Source: Streptomyces sp. NBC_00223 (lineage in GTDB: Bacteria; Actinomycetota; Actinomycetes; Streptomycetales; Streptomycetaceae). Taken from it: a stretch of 64,000 nt of DNA. The notes beneath the pieces are model-generated. The model had not been told where the DNA came from, made no database searches, and saw only the letters and a program-made list of their open reading frames with translations. Of this stretch, positions 25,973 through 34,810 are shown piece by piece. The translations under genes and the position numbers were made by a program. Position 1 is the first letter of the stretch. Every line of letters starts with the position of its first letter. The stretch is from NCBI RefSeq assembly GCF_036199905.1, contig NZ_CP108109.1:3829501-3893500 (forward strand), written 5' to 3'.

Positions 25973-28300
25973 TCAGCCCCGCGGCGCCTCCACCTCGTCC
26001 CGTACGGTCCTGGCCGCCGCGACCAGGTTCTCCAGCGACGCCCGTGTCTCGGGCCAGCCGCGGGTCTTGAGGCCGCAGTCGGGGTTGACCCACAGCCGCT
26101 CGGCGGGGATGCCCTCAAGTCCGTTGCGCAGCAGGGCCGTCACCTCGTGCGTGTCGGGCACGCGCGGGGAGTGGATGTCGTAGACGCCGGGTCCGACCTC
26201 GCGGGGGTAGCCGTGGGCGGCGAGTTCGTGGGCGACCTGCATGTGGGAGCGGGCGGCTTCCAGGCTGATGACGTCGGCGTCGAGGTCGTCGATTGCCTGC
26301 ACGATGTCGCCGAACTCGGCGTAGCACATGTGCGTGTGGATCTGGGTGTCCGCGCGTACCCCGCCGGTGGCGAGCCGGAACGCCTCGGTGGCCCAGGCGA
26401 GGTACGCGGGCCGGTCGGCGGCGCGCAGGGGCAGGGTTTCGCGCAGGGCGGGTTCGTCGACCTGGATGACGGCGGTGCCTGCGGCCTCCAGGTCGGCGAC
26501 CTCGTCGCGCAGCGCGAGGGCGACCTGCCGGGCGGTGTCGGCGAGCGGCTGGTCGTCGCGGACGAAGGACCAGGCGAGCATGGTGACAGGCCCGGTGAGC
26601 ATGCCCTTGACCGGGCGGTCGGTGAGCGATTGTGCGTAGGAGGTCCAGCGGACCGTCATGGGCTCGGGGCGGGAGATGTCCCCGGCCAGGATCGGCGGGC
26701 GGACGTAGCGGGTGCCGTAGGACTGGACCCACCCGTGCCGGGTGGCGAGGTAGCCGGTGAGCTGTTCGGCGAAGTACTGGACCATGTCGCTGCGTTCGGG
26801 CTCGCCGTGCACCAGGACGTCCAGCCCGGTCTTCTCCTGGAAGGAGACGACCTCGGCGATCTCGGCGGCGATCCGCTCCTCGTACCCGGCGGTGTCGATC
26901 CGCCCGGCCCGCAGGTCGGCGCGGGCGGCGCGCAGGTCGCCGGTCTGCGGGAAGGAGCCGATGGTCGTGGTCGGCAGCAGTGGCAGCCCCAGGCGGGCGC
27001 GCTGGGCGGTGGCGCGTTCGGCGTACGGCTGCGGCCTGCGGGTCTCCGCCTCGGTGACGGCGGCGGCGCGGGCCCGTACGGCGGGGTCGCGGGTGAGCGC
27101 GGAGGCCGTACGGGAGGCGAGGTCCGCGCGGTTGGCGGCGAGCCGGGCGGCGACGGTGTCGGCGCCCTGGGCGAGCCCCTGGGCCAGCGTGACGACCTCG
27201 GCGGTCTTCTGCCGGGCGAAGGCCAGCCAGCGGGCGACCTGCGGGTCGAGCCCGCTCTCCGCGCCGAGGTCGAGCGGCACGTGCAGCAGCGAGCACGACG
27301 GCGCCACGTCCACCCGGCCGGCCAGGCCCAGCAGGGTGGCCAGCGTGGACAGCGACTTCTCCAGGTCGTTGATCCAGATGTTGCGGCCGTCCACGACGCC
27401 CGCGACCAGGCGCTTGCCGGGCAGCCCGCCGACGGCGGCGAGGTCGTCGAGATTGGCGGCGGCCGGGCCGGTGAAGTCCAGCGCCAGGCCCTCGACGGGG
27501 GCCTTGGCCAGCACCGGCAGCGCCTCGCCCAGCCGGTCGAAATAGGACGCCACCAGCAGCTTCGGCCGGTCGGTGAGCGCCCCCAGATCGCCGTAGACGC
27601 GCGCCACGGCGTCCAGCACGGCAGGCGGCTGGTCCTGGACAAGCGCGGGCTCGTCCAACTGCGCCCACTGCGCGCCCGCGGCCCGCAGATCGGCCAGCAC
27701 CTCGGCGTAGACCGGCAGCAGCCGGTCCAGCAGGGTCAGCGGCCGGAAGTCCGGGTCGACGCCGGGCGCGGGCTTGGCGAGCAGCAGATACGTGACCGGG
27801 CCGACCAGCACCGGACGCGCGTGCAGCCCCAGTGCCAGCGCCTCGGTCAGCTCGCCGACCTGCTTGGACGGGTCGGCGGTGAAGACGGTGCCGGGGCCCA
27901 ACTCGGGGACGAGGTAGTGGTAGTTGGTGTCGAACCACTTGGTCATCTCCAGCGGCGCCACCTCCTGCGTACCGCGGGCCATCGCGAAGTAGCCGTCCAG
28001 CGGGTCGGCCGCGACCGCGGCTCGGTGCCGGGCGGGCACGGCACCGACCATGACGGTGGTGTCCAGGACATGGTCGTAGTACGAGAAGTCGCCGGTGGGC
28101 AGCTCATCGACCCCGGCGTCGGCCAGCTGCCGCCAGTTGGCGCGGCGCAGCTCGGCCGCGGTCTCCCGGAGGGCGTCGGCGGTGACCCGGCCCTTCCAGT
28201 ACCCCTCGATGGCCTTCTTCAGCTCCCGGTGCCGCCCCTGGCGGGGGTAACCGTGCACGGTGGCGTACGAGGGGGTGGGAGGAGCGGGTCGATCGGCCAC
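25973..28300 (-). CDS. metE: Cobalamin-independent methionine synthase
   Basis: A 775-aa protein of normal length that transfers the methyl group of 5-methyltetrahydropteroyltri-L-glutamate to homocysteine. The N-terminal repeat of the fold starts after [20 protein letters not shown]. The catalytic half has [12 protein letters not shown], the zinc ligands in [10 protein letters not shown] and in [11 protein letters not shown], and [15 protein letters not shown] start with AAGGAG. MetE makes methionine synthesis independent of B12. In S. coelicolor metE is under a B12 riboswitch, but I find no such element in the 359 nt upstream of this copy. Confidence 0.96.
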   Translation of the reverse strand: MADRPAPPTPSYATVHGYPRQGRHRELKKAIEGYWKGRVTADALRETAAELRRANWRQLADAGVDELPTGDFSYYDHVLDTTVMVGAVPARHRAAVAADPLDGYFAMARGTQEVAPLEMTKWFDTNYHYLVPELGPGTVFTADPSKQVGELTEALALGLHARPVLVGPVTYLLLAKPAPGVDPDFRPLTLLDRLLPVYAEVLADLRAAGAQWAQLDEPALVQDQPPAVLDAVARVYGDLGALTDRPKLLVASYFDRLGEALPVLAKAPVEGLALDFTGPAAANLDDLAAVGGLPGKRLVAGVVDGRNIWINDLEKSLSTLATLLGLAGRVDVAPSCSLLHVPLDLGAESGLDPQVARWLAFARQKTAEVVTLAQGLAQGADTVAARLAANRADLASRTASALTRDPAVRARAAAVTEAETRRPQPYAERATAQRARLGLPLLPTTTIGSFPQTGDLRAARADLRAGRIDTAGYEERIAAEIAEVVSFQEKTGLDVLVHGEPERSDMVQYFAEQLTGYLATRHGWVQSYGTRYVRPPILAGDISRPEPMTVRWTSYAQSLTDRPVKGMLTGPVTMLAWSFVRDDQPLADTARQVALALRDEVADLEAAGTAVIQVDEPALRETLPLRAADRPAYLAWATEAFRLATGGVRADTQIHTHMCYAEFGDIVQAIDDLDADVISLEAARSHMQVAHELAAHGYPREVGPGVYDIHSPRVPDTHEVTALLRNGLEGIPAERLWVNPDCGLKTRGWPETRASLENLVAAARTVRDEVEAPRG

Positions 28301-28659
28301 GGAACTCTCCTTCGCGGTTCGCGGTACGGCCCGAGGGGTCGGGCGAAGGGGGGACACGGCCGGCGGCGCCCGGCTCCGTACGCGCCCGCCCGAGTCCGCC
28401 GCCGACCCGCCCACGAGGTCCACGAGATCACCGCGCGCGGGGAACCGCACGCGGACAGCGGCACGCGGACGGCGGCGGGTGGGCGGCGGCGGGTGGGCGG
28501 GCTCCCGGGCACATCCGGTACGGTCGCCCGCCGTCGCCCGGGCGCGTACTCGTGGGCCCGCCCCTGTCCGGCACCCCGCCCGCTGTCACACTCGGGGCGA
28601 GCGACAAGGGTCACATCCGCGGGTGTGACGATCCACGGCCTGCCGGACACCTACGGAAC
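28301..28659. other. Gap between divergent metE and ECF sigma genes
   Basis: No gene is seen in these 359 nt. There is a small direct repeat (GGCGGCGGGTGGGC twice, near 28470-28500). No cobalamin, SAM or other riboswitch core could be found on the minus strand. Confidence 0.5.
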
Positions 28660-29220
28660 ATGAGCAACGACGAAGCGTTCGCCGCTGCCTATCGCGAGCA
28701 CTACTGGGCGGTCAGCCGCTTCGTGGCTCGGCGACTGGACAGTCGGGCGGACGAGGTCGAGGAAGTGGTGGCGGAGGTGTTCACCGTCGCCTGGCGGCGC
28801 CGGTCGGACCTGCCGTCCTCGCCCCTGCCCTGGCTGTACGGCGTCGCCCGCAAGTGCCTGGCGAACACCGTGCGCGGCCAGGGCCGCCGCCGGCGCCTGC
28901 TGGACCGGCTGCGCGGTGACACGGCCGGGCACGGCCGCCGGATCGCGGCCGGCCCCGACGCCGAGCCGCCGGGCTCCTGGGTGCACGACGCCCTGGCCCG
29001 GCTCTCCCCGGCCGACCGGGAGGTGCTGCGGCTCACCGCCTGGGAGGACCTGACCGTTGAGGAGGTCGCGGTCGTCCTCGGCTGCGGCAGCGGGGCCGCG
29101 GCGATGCGACTGCACCGGGCGCGCGGCCGGCTGCGCGCCGAGATCGACCGCATGCGGGGGTACGAGGCCGCGCCCGGCCCCTTCCGCAGCGACCACCCGG
29201 AGGTCCAGGGCCATGGCTGA
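28660..29220 (+). CDS. ECF-type RNA polymerase sigma factor
   Basis: A 186-aa sigma-70-like factor with regions 2 and 4 only. Region 2 covers about 5-75 (YREHYWAVSRFVARRL, EEVVAEVFTVAWRR, PWLYGVARKCLAN). Region 4 covers about 108-160 (LSPADREVLRLTAWEDLTVE, AVVLGCGSGAAAMRLHRARG). The start at ATG 28660 has only a weak GGA. The next gene overlaps by eight bases and is probably its dedicated partner. It would direct RNA polymerase to an unknown regulon. Confidence 0.88.
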   Translation: MSNDEAFAAAYREHYWAVSRFVARRLDSRADEVEEVVAEVFTVAWRRRSDLPSSPLPWLYGVARKCLANTVRGQGRRRRLLDRLRGDTAGHGRRIAAGPDAEPPGSWVHDALARLSPADREVLRLTAWEDLTVEEVAVVLGCGSGAAAMRLHRARGRLRAEIDRMRGYEAAPGPFRSDHPEVQGHG

Positions 29221-30229
29221 CGAACTCGAACTGCTCCGCGCGGCCGACCCCGTGCGCTCCGACGACTCCCGCTGGGGCGACCGCCCGCTGGACGCGGCCG
29301 CGGAACTGCGGCTGCGCCGGCTCACCGGCGGCGCCGATCGGCGGCCCCCGGCCGTACGTCCGCCCGCCGCCGGGGTCTTCCGTACGGTCCCGGCCCGGCG
29401 GCTGGTCTGGGCAGCGGTGGCGGCCGGGGTCGCGGCCGTGACCGCGCTGGCGCTGACGACGGCCGGGCCGGGCGCTGTCCCGGCTGTCGGGGCGCCGGCG
29501 CCCCTGGCGCTTGTGTCCGCCGGCGCCCCGACGCTGGACCGGCTCGCCGACCTGGCCGCGGCTGCCGCGAAGGACGGCTCGGCGCCGCTGGTCCAGGGCA
29601 GCCATGTGCAGTCGTGGAGCCTCGGGATGACCTCGGGGCCGGACGCCACCGAGCCGATCACCCTCCCCGAGGAGCGGATCGTCCGTTGGCTGCCCGATGC
29701 CCGTCACATGGAACTGGTCGTGGCGACCGACCCGCGGCACCCGGGGAAGCCGGTACTCGCCGACGGGGACGACGGCCCGCGCATGGTCGAGGACGGCCAC
29801 GTCATCAGCCGGCAGACGTTCCCGCCGATGTGGAGCGACGCCCCGCCGATGGCCCGGCCTCCGCACGACCCGGCCCGGCTGCTGGCCTATCTGGACGAGG
29901 TGGATCGCGGCGCCGACCGGGACACCCCGACGCTGCTGGACGCGGTGAGCACGCTGCTGGACAACTGGACGCTGGGCGCCCGGGAGTCCGCCGCGCTGGT
30001 CCGGGTGCTGGCGGAAACGCCGGGGCTCAAGCCGGCCGGCCGGGTCACCGACCGCCTCGGCCGCCCGGGGCTCGCCTATGTGTACGCCACGCCGGACGTC
30101 CACGAGATGGTGATCCTGGCCCCCTCGTCCGGCACTGTCCTCGGCCTGGAGACGACGGCCGCGCGGGACGACCCGGACGTCCGGGTGTCGGCGGGCGACG
30201 TGATGTCGTACAGCGCCTGGATGCGGTGA
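29213..30229 (+). CDS. Membrane-bound partner of the ECF sigma factor (CU044_5270-like)
   Basis: A 338-aa protein with a cytoplasmic N-terminus of about 60 residues (MADELELLRAADPVRSDDSR), one transmembrane helix (RLVWAAVAAGVAAVTALALTTA, about 63-85), and a large extracellular domain. Such single-pass proteins coupled to ECF sigma genes (often labelled CU044_5270 family) are thought to influence the sigma factor from the membrane. No classical zinc-containing anti-sigma motif (HxxxCxxC) is present, so direct anti-sigma action is inference. ATG at 29213 overlaps the sigma gene stop. Confidence 0.7.
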   Translation: MADELELLRAADPVRSDDSRWGDRPLDAAAELRLRRLTGGADRRPPAVRPPAAGVFRTVPARRLVWAAVAAGVAAVTALALTTAGPGAVPAVGAPAPLALVSAGAPTLDRLADLAAAAAKDGSAPLVQGSHVQSWSLGMTSGPDATEPITLPEERIVRWLPDARHMELVVATDPRHPGKPVLADGDDGPRMVEDGHVISRQTFPPMWSDAPPMARPPHDPARLLAYLDEVDRGADRDTPTLLDAVSTLLDNWTLGARESAALVRVLAETPGLKPAGRVTDRLGRPGLAYVYATPDVHEMVILAPSSGTVLGLETTAARDDPDVRVSAGDVMSYSAWMR

Positions 30230-30407
30230 GGGACGGATGTACGTCCGCCGGGCGGACAACGGCTCCGGTGGACGTACGGGCCACTCCGACCACGACTCCG
30301 CTGGACGTACGGCCCCCCGCGGACGGCCGGATTCCGGGGGTCCGTACGGTGGTCGGTGAGCCGCCGTGCCCGTGCGGCCCCCGCCGGCGGAAGGACCATC
30401 GACCGAC

Positions 30408-30836
30408 ATGAGCCACACGCCCGCCGCGCTCGCCACCGCCGTCGTCTTCGTCTGGCTCGGGATGATCCTGGCCATCTCGTTCCTGGAGGCGCCGCTGAAG
30501 TTCCGCGCGCCCGGGGTGACGATTCCGATCGGGCTCGGCATCGGGCGGCTGGTCTTCCGCGCGCTCAACGCGGTGGAGGCCGTGTTCGCCGTCGTCGTGA
30601 TCGTGGCGGTGTGCGTGGGCCGGCCGCCGGTGTCGGTGAGTGTGCTGACCGCGGTGGTCTCGGTGGTGCTGGCCGCGCAGCTCATGGCGATCCGGCCGGT
30701 GCTCAACCGCCGTTCCGACCGGGTGCTCGCGGGGGAGAACCCGCCGCAGTCGCGGGCGCATCTGCTCTACATCGGCGCCGAAGGGGTCAAGACGGTGGCG
30801 CTGCTGGCGCTGGGGATCCGCGTACTCGCCGCGTAG
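30408..30836 (+). CDS. Four-helix membrane protein
   Basis: A 142-aa integral membrane protein with four hydrophobic segments. The first (AVVFVWLGMILAISFLEAPL) is followed by a conserved-looking KFRAPGV and GLGIGRLVFRALN. GGAAGGA lies upstream of ATG 30408. It resembles small DUF4149-like or uncharacterised actinomycete membrane proteins; no activity can be assigned. Short GGACGTACG repeats precede it (30236-30320). Confidence 0.6.
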   Translation: MSHTPAALATAVVFVWLGMILAISFLEAPLKFRAPGVTIPIGLGIGRLVFRALNAVEAVFAVVVIVAVCVGRPPVSVSVLTAVVSVVLAAQLMAIRPVLNRRSDRVLAGENPPQSRAHLLYIGAEGVKTVALLALGIRVLAA

Positions 30837-30917
30837 GCGGTCGCCCCGGGCCGGCCGGGGCTTTGTTCGGCCGGGGTTCGTCGGCCCTCCGCGCGGACCG
30901 GCCGCCGGAATGCCGAA

Positions 30918-30951
30918 CGGGCCGTCGGCCAGGGAAAAGGCCGACGGCCCG
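30918..30951. terminator. Hairpin terminator for the rodlin gene
   Basis: The 13-bp perfect stem CGGGCCGTCGGCC / GGCCGACGGCCCG has an 8-nt A-rich loop. It is between the convergent ends of the 30408 gene and the rodlin gene. Confidence 0.8.
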
Positions 30952-30979
30952 CGGTGGGGCAAGAAGGATCAGACCGCGA

Positions 30980-31390
30980 TCAGCTGTTGCCCGCGCCGTT
31001 GCCCGAGAGCACCGGGATGTTGCTCAGGATGTGCGAGAGCGGCTCGTCACCCTTCGACTGGGTGGAGTTCTCGGCGCACTGCTGGTTCTGCGGCGAGGCC
31101 AGGACGTTGACGTCCTGGACGGTGATCGGGATGAGACCGATCAGGGAGCCGACGTTGGCCTTGACCGGCAGACCGATGCAGGGCTTGTTCAGGGTGCCCT
31201 GGATCAGGCCGATCTGGGGGCTCTGGGTGCCGCCGGTGTGGGTGTTGCCGTAGTTCTGCTCGGCGCCGTTGCCGTTCACCGTGGTGGTGCCCTCGTCGTT
31301 CCCGATGGCCATGGCCTGCGGGGCGGCGGTGGCACCGACAGCGACGACCGACGCGGCGAGAGCAGCACCGGCGAGCATCTTCTTGATCAT
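30980..31390 (-). CDS. Rodlin
   Basis: A 136-aa secreted protein with a signal peptide of about 28 residues (AAPQAMA). The mature part has the rodlin pattern: GTTTVNGNGAEQNYGN, NKPCIGLPVKANVGSLIGLI, PITVQDVNVL, SPQNQQCAEN, KGDEPLSHIL. Rodlins assemble with chaplins into the rodlet layer that makes spores and aerial hyphae hydrophobic. It is highly similar to the second rodlin at 32809-33219. In S. coelicolor the two rodlin genes rdlA and rdlB are divergent; here both are on the minus strand with two other secreted protein genes between them. Confidence 0.93.
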   Translation of the reverse strand: MIKKMLAGAALAASVVAVGATAAPQAMAIGNDEGTTTVNGNGAEQNYGNTHTGGTQSPQIGLIQGTLNKPCIGLPVKANVGSLIGLIPITVQDVNVLASPQNQQCAENSTQSKGDEPLSHILSNIPVLSGNGAGNS

Positions 31391-31548
31391 GGTTGTCCCT
31401 TTTTTGTTGCTTAATCGCACGGTTCTGGAAGGTCAGAGCGATCTGATCAACCGCTCAGACGGGGTTTGGTTCCGGTGATTCACCCCGATGGGGGAGTGTC
31501 CGGACCGGCGTTGCCGTCGAGAGCGGGCGCGGCCGGGGGCGACGGCGG

Positions 31549-32022
31549 TCAGCCGCCGAGCGGCAGCCCGCCACCGAGGAGGCCCCCGAGCGGAAGACCG
31601 CCACCGAGCAGCGAGCCGACCGGCAGGCCGCCCAGCAAGGAGGTGACCGGGGTCGCACCGGTCAGGTCGGACGCCGCGGGCAGCGCGCCCTGGGTGGCGC
31701 CGGTCAGCGCGGACGTCGCGGGCAGCGCGCTCTGGGCCGCGCTGGTCGCCGGGGTGAGCAGCGTGCCGGCCTGGGTGCCCCGGAGGTGGTCGGTGGCCGT
31801 GTCGACGGCGTCCAGCAGTGTGTCGGCGTGCGCGGCGCCGGTCACCTTCTGCAGCGGCTGCTCGTTCAGGGCCTGGTCCACGCCGCCGTTGATGCTCGTG
31901 GGCATCGTCGACATGTTGTCGACGGAGACGGGGGCGCTCATGTCGTCGGCAAAGGCGGGCGCGGCCATGCCGACCGCCATCACGGAACCGGCCATGAGCG
32001 CTGCAACCTTCGAGTACTTCAC
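31549..32022 (-). CDS. Secreted protein with LPLGG repeats
   Basis: A 157-aa protein with a signal peptide (to about residue 25, AAPAFA). The middle part (about 30-95) is helical with VTGAAHADTLLDAVDTATDHL. The C-terminal 60 residues are built from short hydrophobic repeats: ALPATSALTGATQGALPAAS, then GGLPVGSLLGGGLPLGGLLG to the end. GTG 32022 is preceded by AAAGGGTGG. It is located between a rodlin and a chaplin gene and could be another component of the hydrophobic coat, but I know of no characterised homologue. Confidence 0.65.
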   Translation of the reverse strand: MKYSKVAALMAGSVMAVGMAAPAFADDMSAPVSVDNMSTMPTSINGGVDQALNEQPLQKVTGAAHADTLLDAVDTATDHLRGTQAGTLLTPATSAAQSALPATSALTGATQGALPAASDLTGATPVTSLLGGLPVGSLLGGGLPLGGLLGGGLPLGG

Positions 32023-32177
32023 TTGCCACCCTTTCAGTAGCTGACGCCGCAGACCGACGCCGAAGTCTGTCGCCAGTAACAACGACGGACGACAGCCGCG
32101 GAAACGAGAAGTACGCCGCACGGCGGACAATCACCCGAAAGTGCGGAAAGGAAGCGTAATTCTCGTACTAATGGCGG

Positions 32178-32210
32178 GACCGCGGCTTCCCCGGGCCCGC
32201 GGTCACTTTT
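32178..32210 (+). terminator. Hairpin followed by T-run
   Basis: GACCGCGG / CCGCGGTC (32178-32185 with 32197-32204) is followed by ACTTTTTC. The T-run lies on the plus strand, so a classical intrinsic terminator here would serve plus-strand transcripts. On the minus strand it could still act as a structure downstream of the chaplin gene. Confidence 0.45.
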
Positions 32211-32217
32211 TCAGCGC

Positions 32218-32250
32218 ACCGCCCCGGGGCGCGGAGCGCTCCGGGGCGGT
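32218..32250. terminator. Hairpin terminator of the chaplin gene
   Basis: The 10-bp perfect stem ACCGCCCCGG / CCGGGGCGGT has a 13-nt loop. It lies 36 nt downstream of the chaplin stop codon (minus strand). Confidence 0.7.
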
Positions 32251-32285
32251 AGCCGATCAGGACCTCGCGGCCCGACAGCTCAATG

Positions 32286-32519
32286 TCACTTGTTGACGCA
32301 GACGTTGCCGAACGCCGGGTTCAGCAGCGCGATGATGTCGATGCTGTTGCCACACAGGTTGATCGGAATGTGAATGGGGACCTGCACGACATTGCCGGAC
32401 AGCACACCGGGCGAACCGATGGCGGCACCGCCGGCACCGGCGTCGGCGAACGCGGGGGTGGCCGCGCCCAGCGCGAAGAGAGCACCGACGGCGACCGCAG
32501 CGACCTTCGTGAACTTCAC
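32286..32519 (-). CDS. Short chaplin
   Basis: A 77-aa protein with a signal peptide (about 1-26, ATPAFA). One chaplin domain follows: GGAAIGSPGVLSGNVVQVPI, HIPINLCGNSIDIIALLNPA, FGNVCVNK. The two conserved cysteines (in NLCGN and GNVCV) form a disulphide in this family. It is a short chaplin (ChpD-H type), secreted and amyloid-forming at the air-water interface. AAGGAG precedes GTG 32519. It sits within the rodlin cluster, fitting co-regulation during aerial growth. Confidence 0.94.
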   Translation of the reverse strand: MKFTKVAAVAVGALFALGAATPAFADAGAGGAAIGSPGVLSGNVVQVPIHIPINLCGNSIDIIALLNPAFGNVCVNK

Positions 32520-32808
32520 GGTTTCTCCTTTTCCGGAGCGGTGCCTGGCGCCGTCACGACCCTCGTGCCGACCGGCCACGTATTCCCGTGTCCGCGCGCA
32601 CCGCTACAAAGGGAGCTAACGACCGCTGATGACGCGAGGCAACTCCTGGCCCTCCGCAGCGGGAAGTATCCACCCGAATGGACCGCGAACAGCGGAACGC
32701 CGATAAATAATCGTCCGCGGCGAATTCTTGGCCCGAATGGCGGCGGCCCCGGCCGGCCGACAACGCGTCGGCGGGCGGGGCCGCGCGGGACCGCGGTGGA
32801 GCTCCGGC

Positions 32809-33219
32809 TCAGCGGTTGGCGGCGCCGTTGCCGGACAGGATCGGGATGTTGTCCAGGAGGTGCGAGAGCGGCTCGTCGCCCTTGGCCTGCGTGGAGTTCT
32901 CGGTGCACTGCTGGTTCTGCGGCGAGGACAGCACATTGATGTCCTGGACGCTGATCGGCACGAGGCCGATGAGCGAGCCCAGGTTGGCCTTGGCGGGCAG
33001 CGCGATGCAGGGCTTGTTGAGCGAGCCCGCGATCAGCGCGAACTGCGGGCTCATGTAGCCGCTGGTGTACGTGTTGCCGTAGTTCTGCTGGGAACCGTTG
33101 CCGTTGGCGGTGGTGGTTCCCTGGCTGTCGCCGATGGCCATCGCCTGCGGCGCGACCGTCGCGGAGACACCCGCGATGGAGGCGGCGACAGCGGCCGTGG
33201 CGAGGATCTTCTTGATCAC
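32809..33219 (-). CDS. Rodlin (second copy)
   Basis: A 136-aa paralogue of the 30980-31390 rodlin with the same length and pattern (MIKKILATAAVAAS signal peptide, NGNGSQQNYGNTYTSG, NKPCIALPAKANLGSLIGL, SPQNQQCTENSTQAKGDEPL). Both conserved cysteines are kept. Duplication of rodlins is usual in streptomycetes that make rodlets. The 289 nt between this gene and the chaplin (32520-32808) contain no other gene. Confidence 0.93.
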   Translation of the reverse strand: MIKKILATAAVAASIAGVSATVAPQAMAIGDSQGTTTANGNGSQQNYGNTYTSGYMSPQFALIAGSLNKPCIALPAKANLGSLIGLVPISVQDINVLSSPQNQQCTENSTQAKGDEPLSHLLDNIPILSGNGAANR

Positions 33220-33613
33220 GGTTGGTCCTTCTGGAGAGTGATTGCCCCGGTACCAGGGCCGCCCTGCCCAACAGTGCGACGCCGCGTTGGTAATGAAGCT
33301 TCACCCGAATGGATACGAGTGGGGCGCCACGCGGCACACATCGGGCGCGGAAGTGTGGCGTACGCGCCCGCCTTGACGCTCCGTCAACGGCGGTCATGTG
33401 ATCGTCATAAGAAATCTCGACCGGCATAAGGGCCGCGCGTCCTGCGTGATTTACGCCCATTCGTCTGTCAGCGTGCATTTCTGATTCGTGGGGATTACCT
33501 GACAGGACGGTTTTCGTCGACCGCGCGGCCCGTTGGTCATCACCGGTGGCGCGGCACCGCGGACCGTACGTGCTCCGGCTGCCCCAGGTCGTCGAGAGAG
33601 AGAACGGCGCGCG
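33220..33613. promoter_or_regulatory. Divergent intergenic region, rodlin / exopolysaccharide locus
   Basis: There are 394 nt without a gene. The perfect palindrome TTGACGCTCCGTCAA (33373-33387) contains a -35-like TTGACG in each direction and may be a regulator site or part of the promoter of the exopolysaccharide operon. The segment 33400-33500 is less GC-rich than its surroundings (for example CATAAGAAATCTCG). No clear -10 could be chosen. Confidence 0.4.
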
Positions 33614-34810
33614 ATGCCGCAACACCAGTACGGGCTCGACGGGTTGACGGTGCTGCACCTGACGCAGCCCGTCGAGGGCGGCGTCGCCCGTGTCGTCACG
33701 GACCTGGTACGCGCCCAGGTGCGGGCGGGTGCCCGGGTCGTCGTCGGCTGCCCGGCGGAGGGCTCCCTGCCGCGGGCCGCCGCGGAGTCGGGCGCCGAGG
33801 TCGTACGGTGGGCCGCCCGCCGCTCCCCCGGCCCCGGGCTCGTCCGCGAGGTCAGGGCCGCCGCCCGGCTGATCCGCGCCGCCCGGCCCGACCTGCTCCA
33901 TCTGCACAGCTCGAAGGCGGGTCTCGCGGGTCGGCTGGCCGCCCGCGGCCGCCTGCCCACGGTCTTCCAGCCGCACGCCTGGTCGTACGAGGCCGCGAGC
34001 GGGCTCACCGCGAAGGCGGCCGTGCGGTGGGAGCGGGGCGCCGCGCGCTGGGCGGACCGGGTGCTGTGCGTCAGCGACGCGGAGCGCTCCTCCGGGGAGC
34101 GGCACGGGGTGCGGGCCGCGTGGGCGGTGCTGCCCAACGGTGTCGACACCGTCCGCTTCACCCCGCCGGTCCGCCGGGACGGCGTACGGGCCGCGCTTCC
34201 CGCGCTGTCCGACCTCGGACCCGGCACACCGCTGGTCGTCTGTGTCGGCAGGCTCTGCCCGCAGAAGGGCCAGGACGTGCTGCTGCGCGCCTGGCCCGAG
34301 GTCGGCGCGCGGCTGCCCGAGGCCCGGCTGGTGCTCGTCGGAGACGGGCCCGACCACCGGCGGCTGCTGGCGGACGCGCCCGAGGGCGTACTGCTCGCCG
34401 GGGCCGCGCGGGACCCGCTGCCCTGGTACCGGGCGGCCGATGTCGTGGTGCAGCCGTCCCGCTGGGAGGGGATGGCGCTGGCGCCGCTGGAGGCCATGGC
34501 GTGCGGGCGGCCGGTCGTGCTCACGGATGTCGGCGGGGCGCGGGAGTGCGTGCCGCCCGCGGACGTGGCCGGGTGCGTGGTGCCGGTCGGCGATCCGGCG
34601 GCGCTCGCCGGGGCGCTGCTGCGGCTGCTGACCGATCCGGCGCGGCGGGCGGCGGCCGGGCTGCGGGCGCTCGCGCGGGTACGGGACCGGCACGACGTAC
34701 GGGCGACGGCGGGGGCCGTGACCGCGCTCTACGGTGAGCTGCTCGCGCTTCCCGCGCCCTCGCCGGAGCCCGAGCCCCAGGCCGACGGCGGCCGGAGGTC
34801 CCCCCGGTGA
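33614..34810 (+). CDS. GT4-type glycosyltransferase
   Basis: A 398-aa GT-B-fold glycosyltransferase, cytoplasmic, adding a sugar to the lipid-linked exopolysaccharide precursor. The N-terminal half has HLTQPVEGGVARVVTDL, a glycine-rich acceptor loop. The donor-binding half has VLPNGVDTVRF, VVCVGRLCPQKGQDVLLRAW, LVLVGDGPDHRRL and the EX7E-like PSRWEGMALAPLEAMACGRP. A Pro/Glu-rich tail follows. First gene of an eight-gene coupled locus. ATG 33614 is preceded by GAGAGAG; the frame is open further upstream without a better start. Confidence 0.88.
   Translation: MPQHQYGLDGLTVLHLTQPVEGGVARVVTDLVRAQVRAGARVVVGCPAEGSLPRAAAESGAEVVRWAARRSPGPGLVREVRAAARLIRAARPDLLHLHSSKAGLAGRLAARGRLPTVFQPHAWSYEAASGLTAKAAVRWERGAARWADRVLCVSDAERSSGERHGVRAAWAVLPNGVDTVRFTPPVRRDGVRAALPALSDLGPGTPLVVCVGRLCPQKGQDVLLRAWPEVGARLPEARLVLVGDGPDHRRLLADAPEGVLLAGAARDPLPWYRAADVVVQPSRWEGMALAPLEAMACGRPVVLTDVGGARECVPPADVAGCVVPVGDPAALAGALLRLLTDPARRAAAGLRALARVRDRHDVRATAGAVTALYGELLALPAPSPEPEPQADGGRRSPR

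Noticed and set aside
28301-28659. Cobalamin riboswitch upstream of metE
   Set aside because: I looked for GGAA...GGTG, CTGAC...GCAAC and a B12 box on the minus strand and found none in order.
29213-30229. Classical zinc-containing anti-sigma factor
   Set aside because: The HxxxCxxC motif is absent and the cytoplasmic part is very short.
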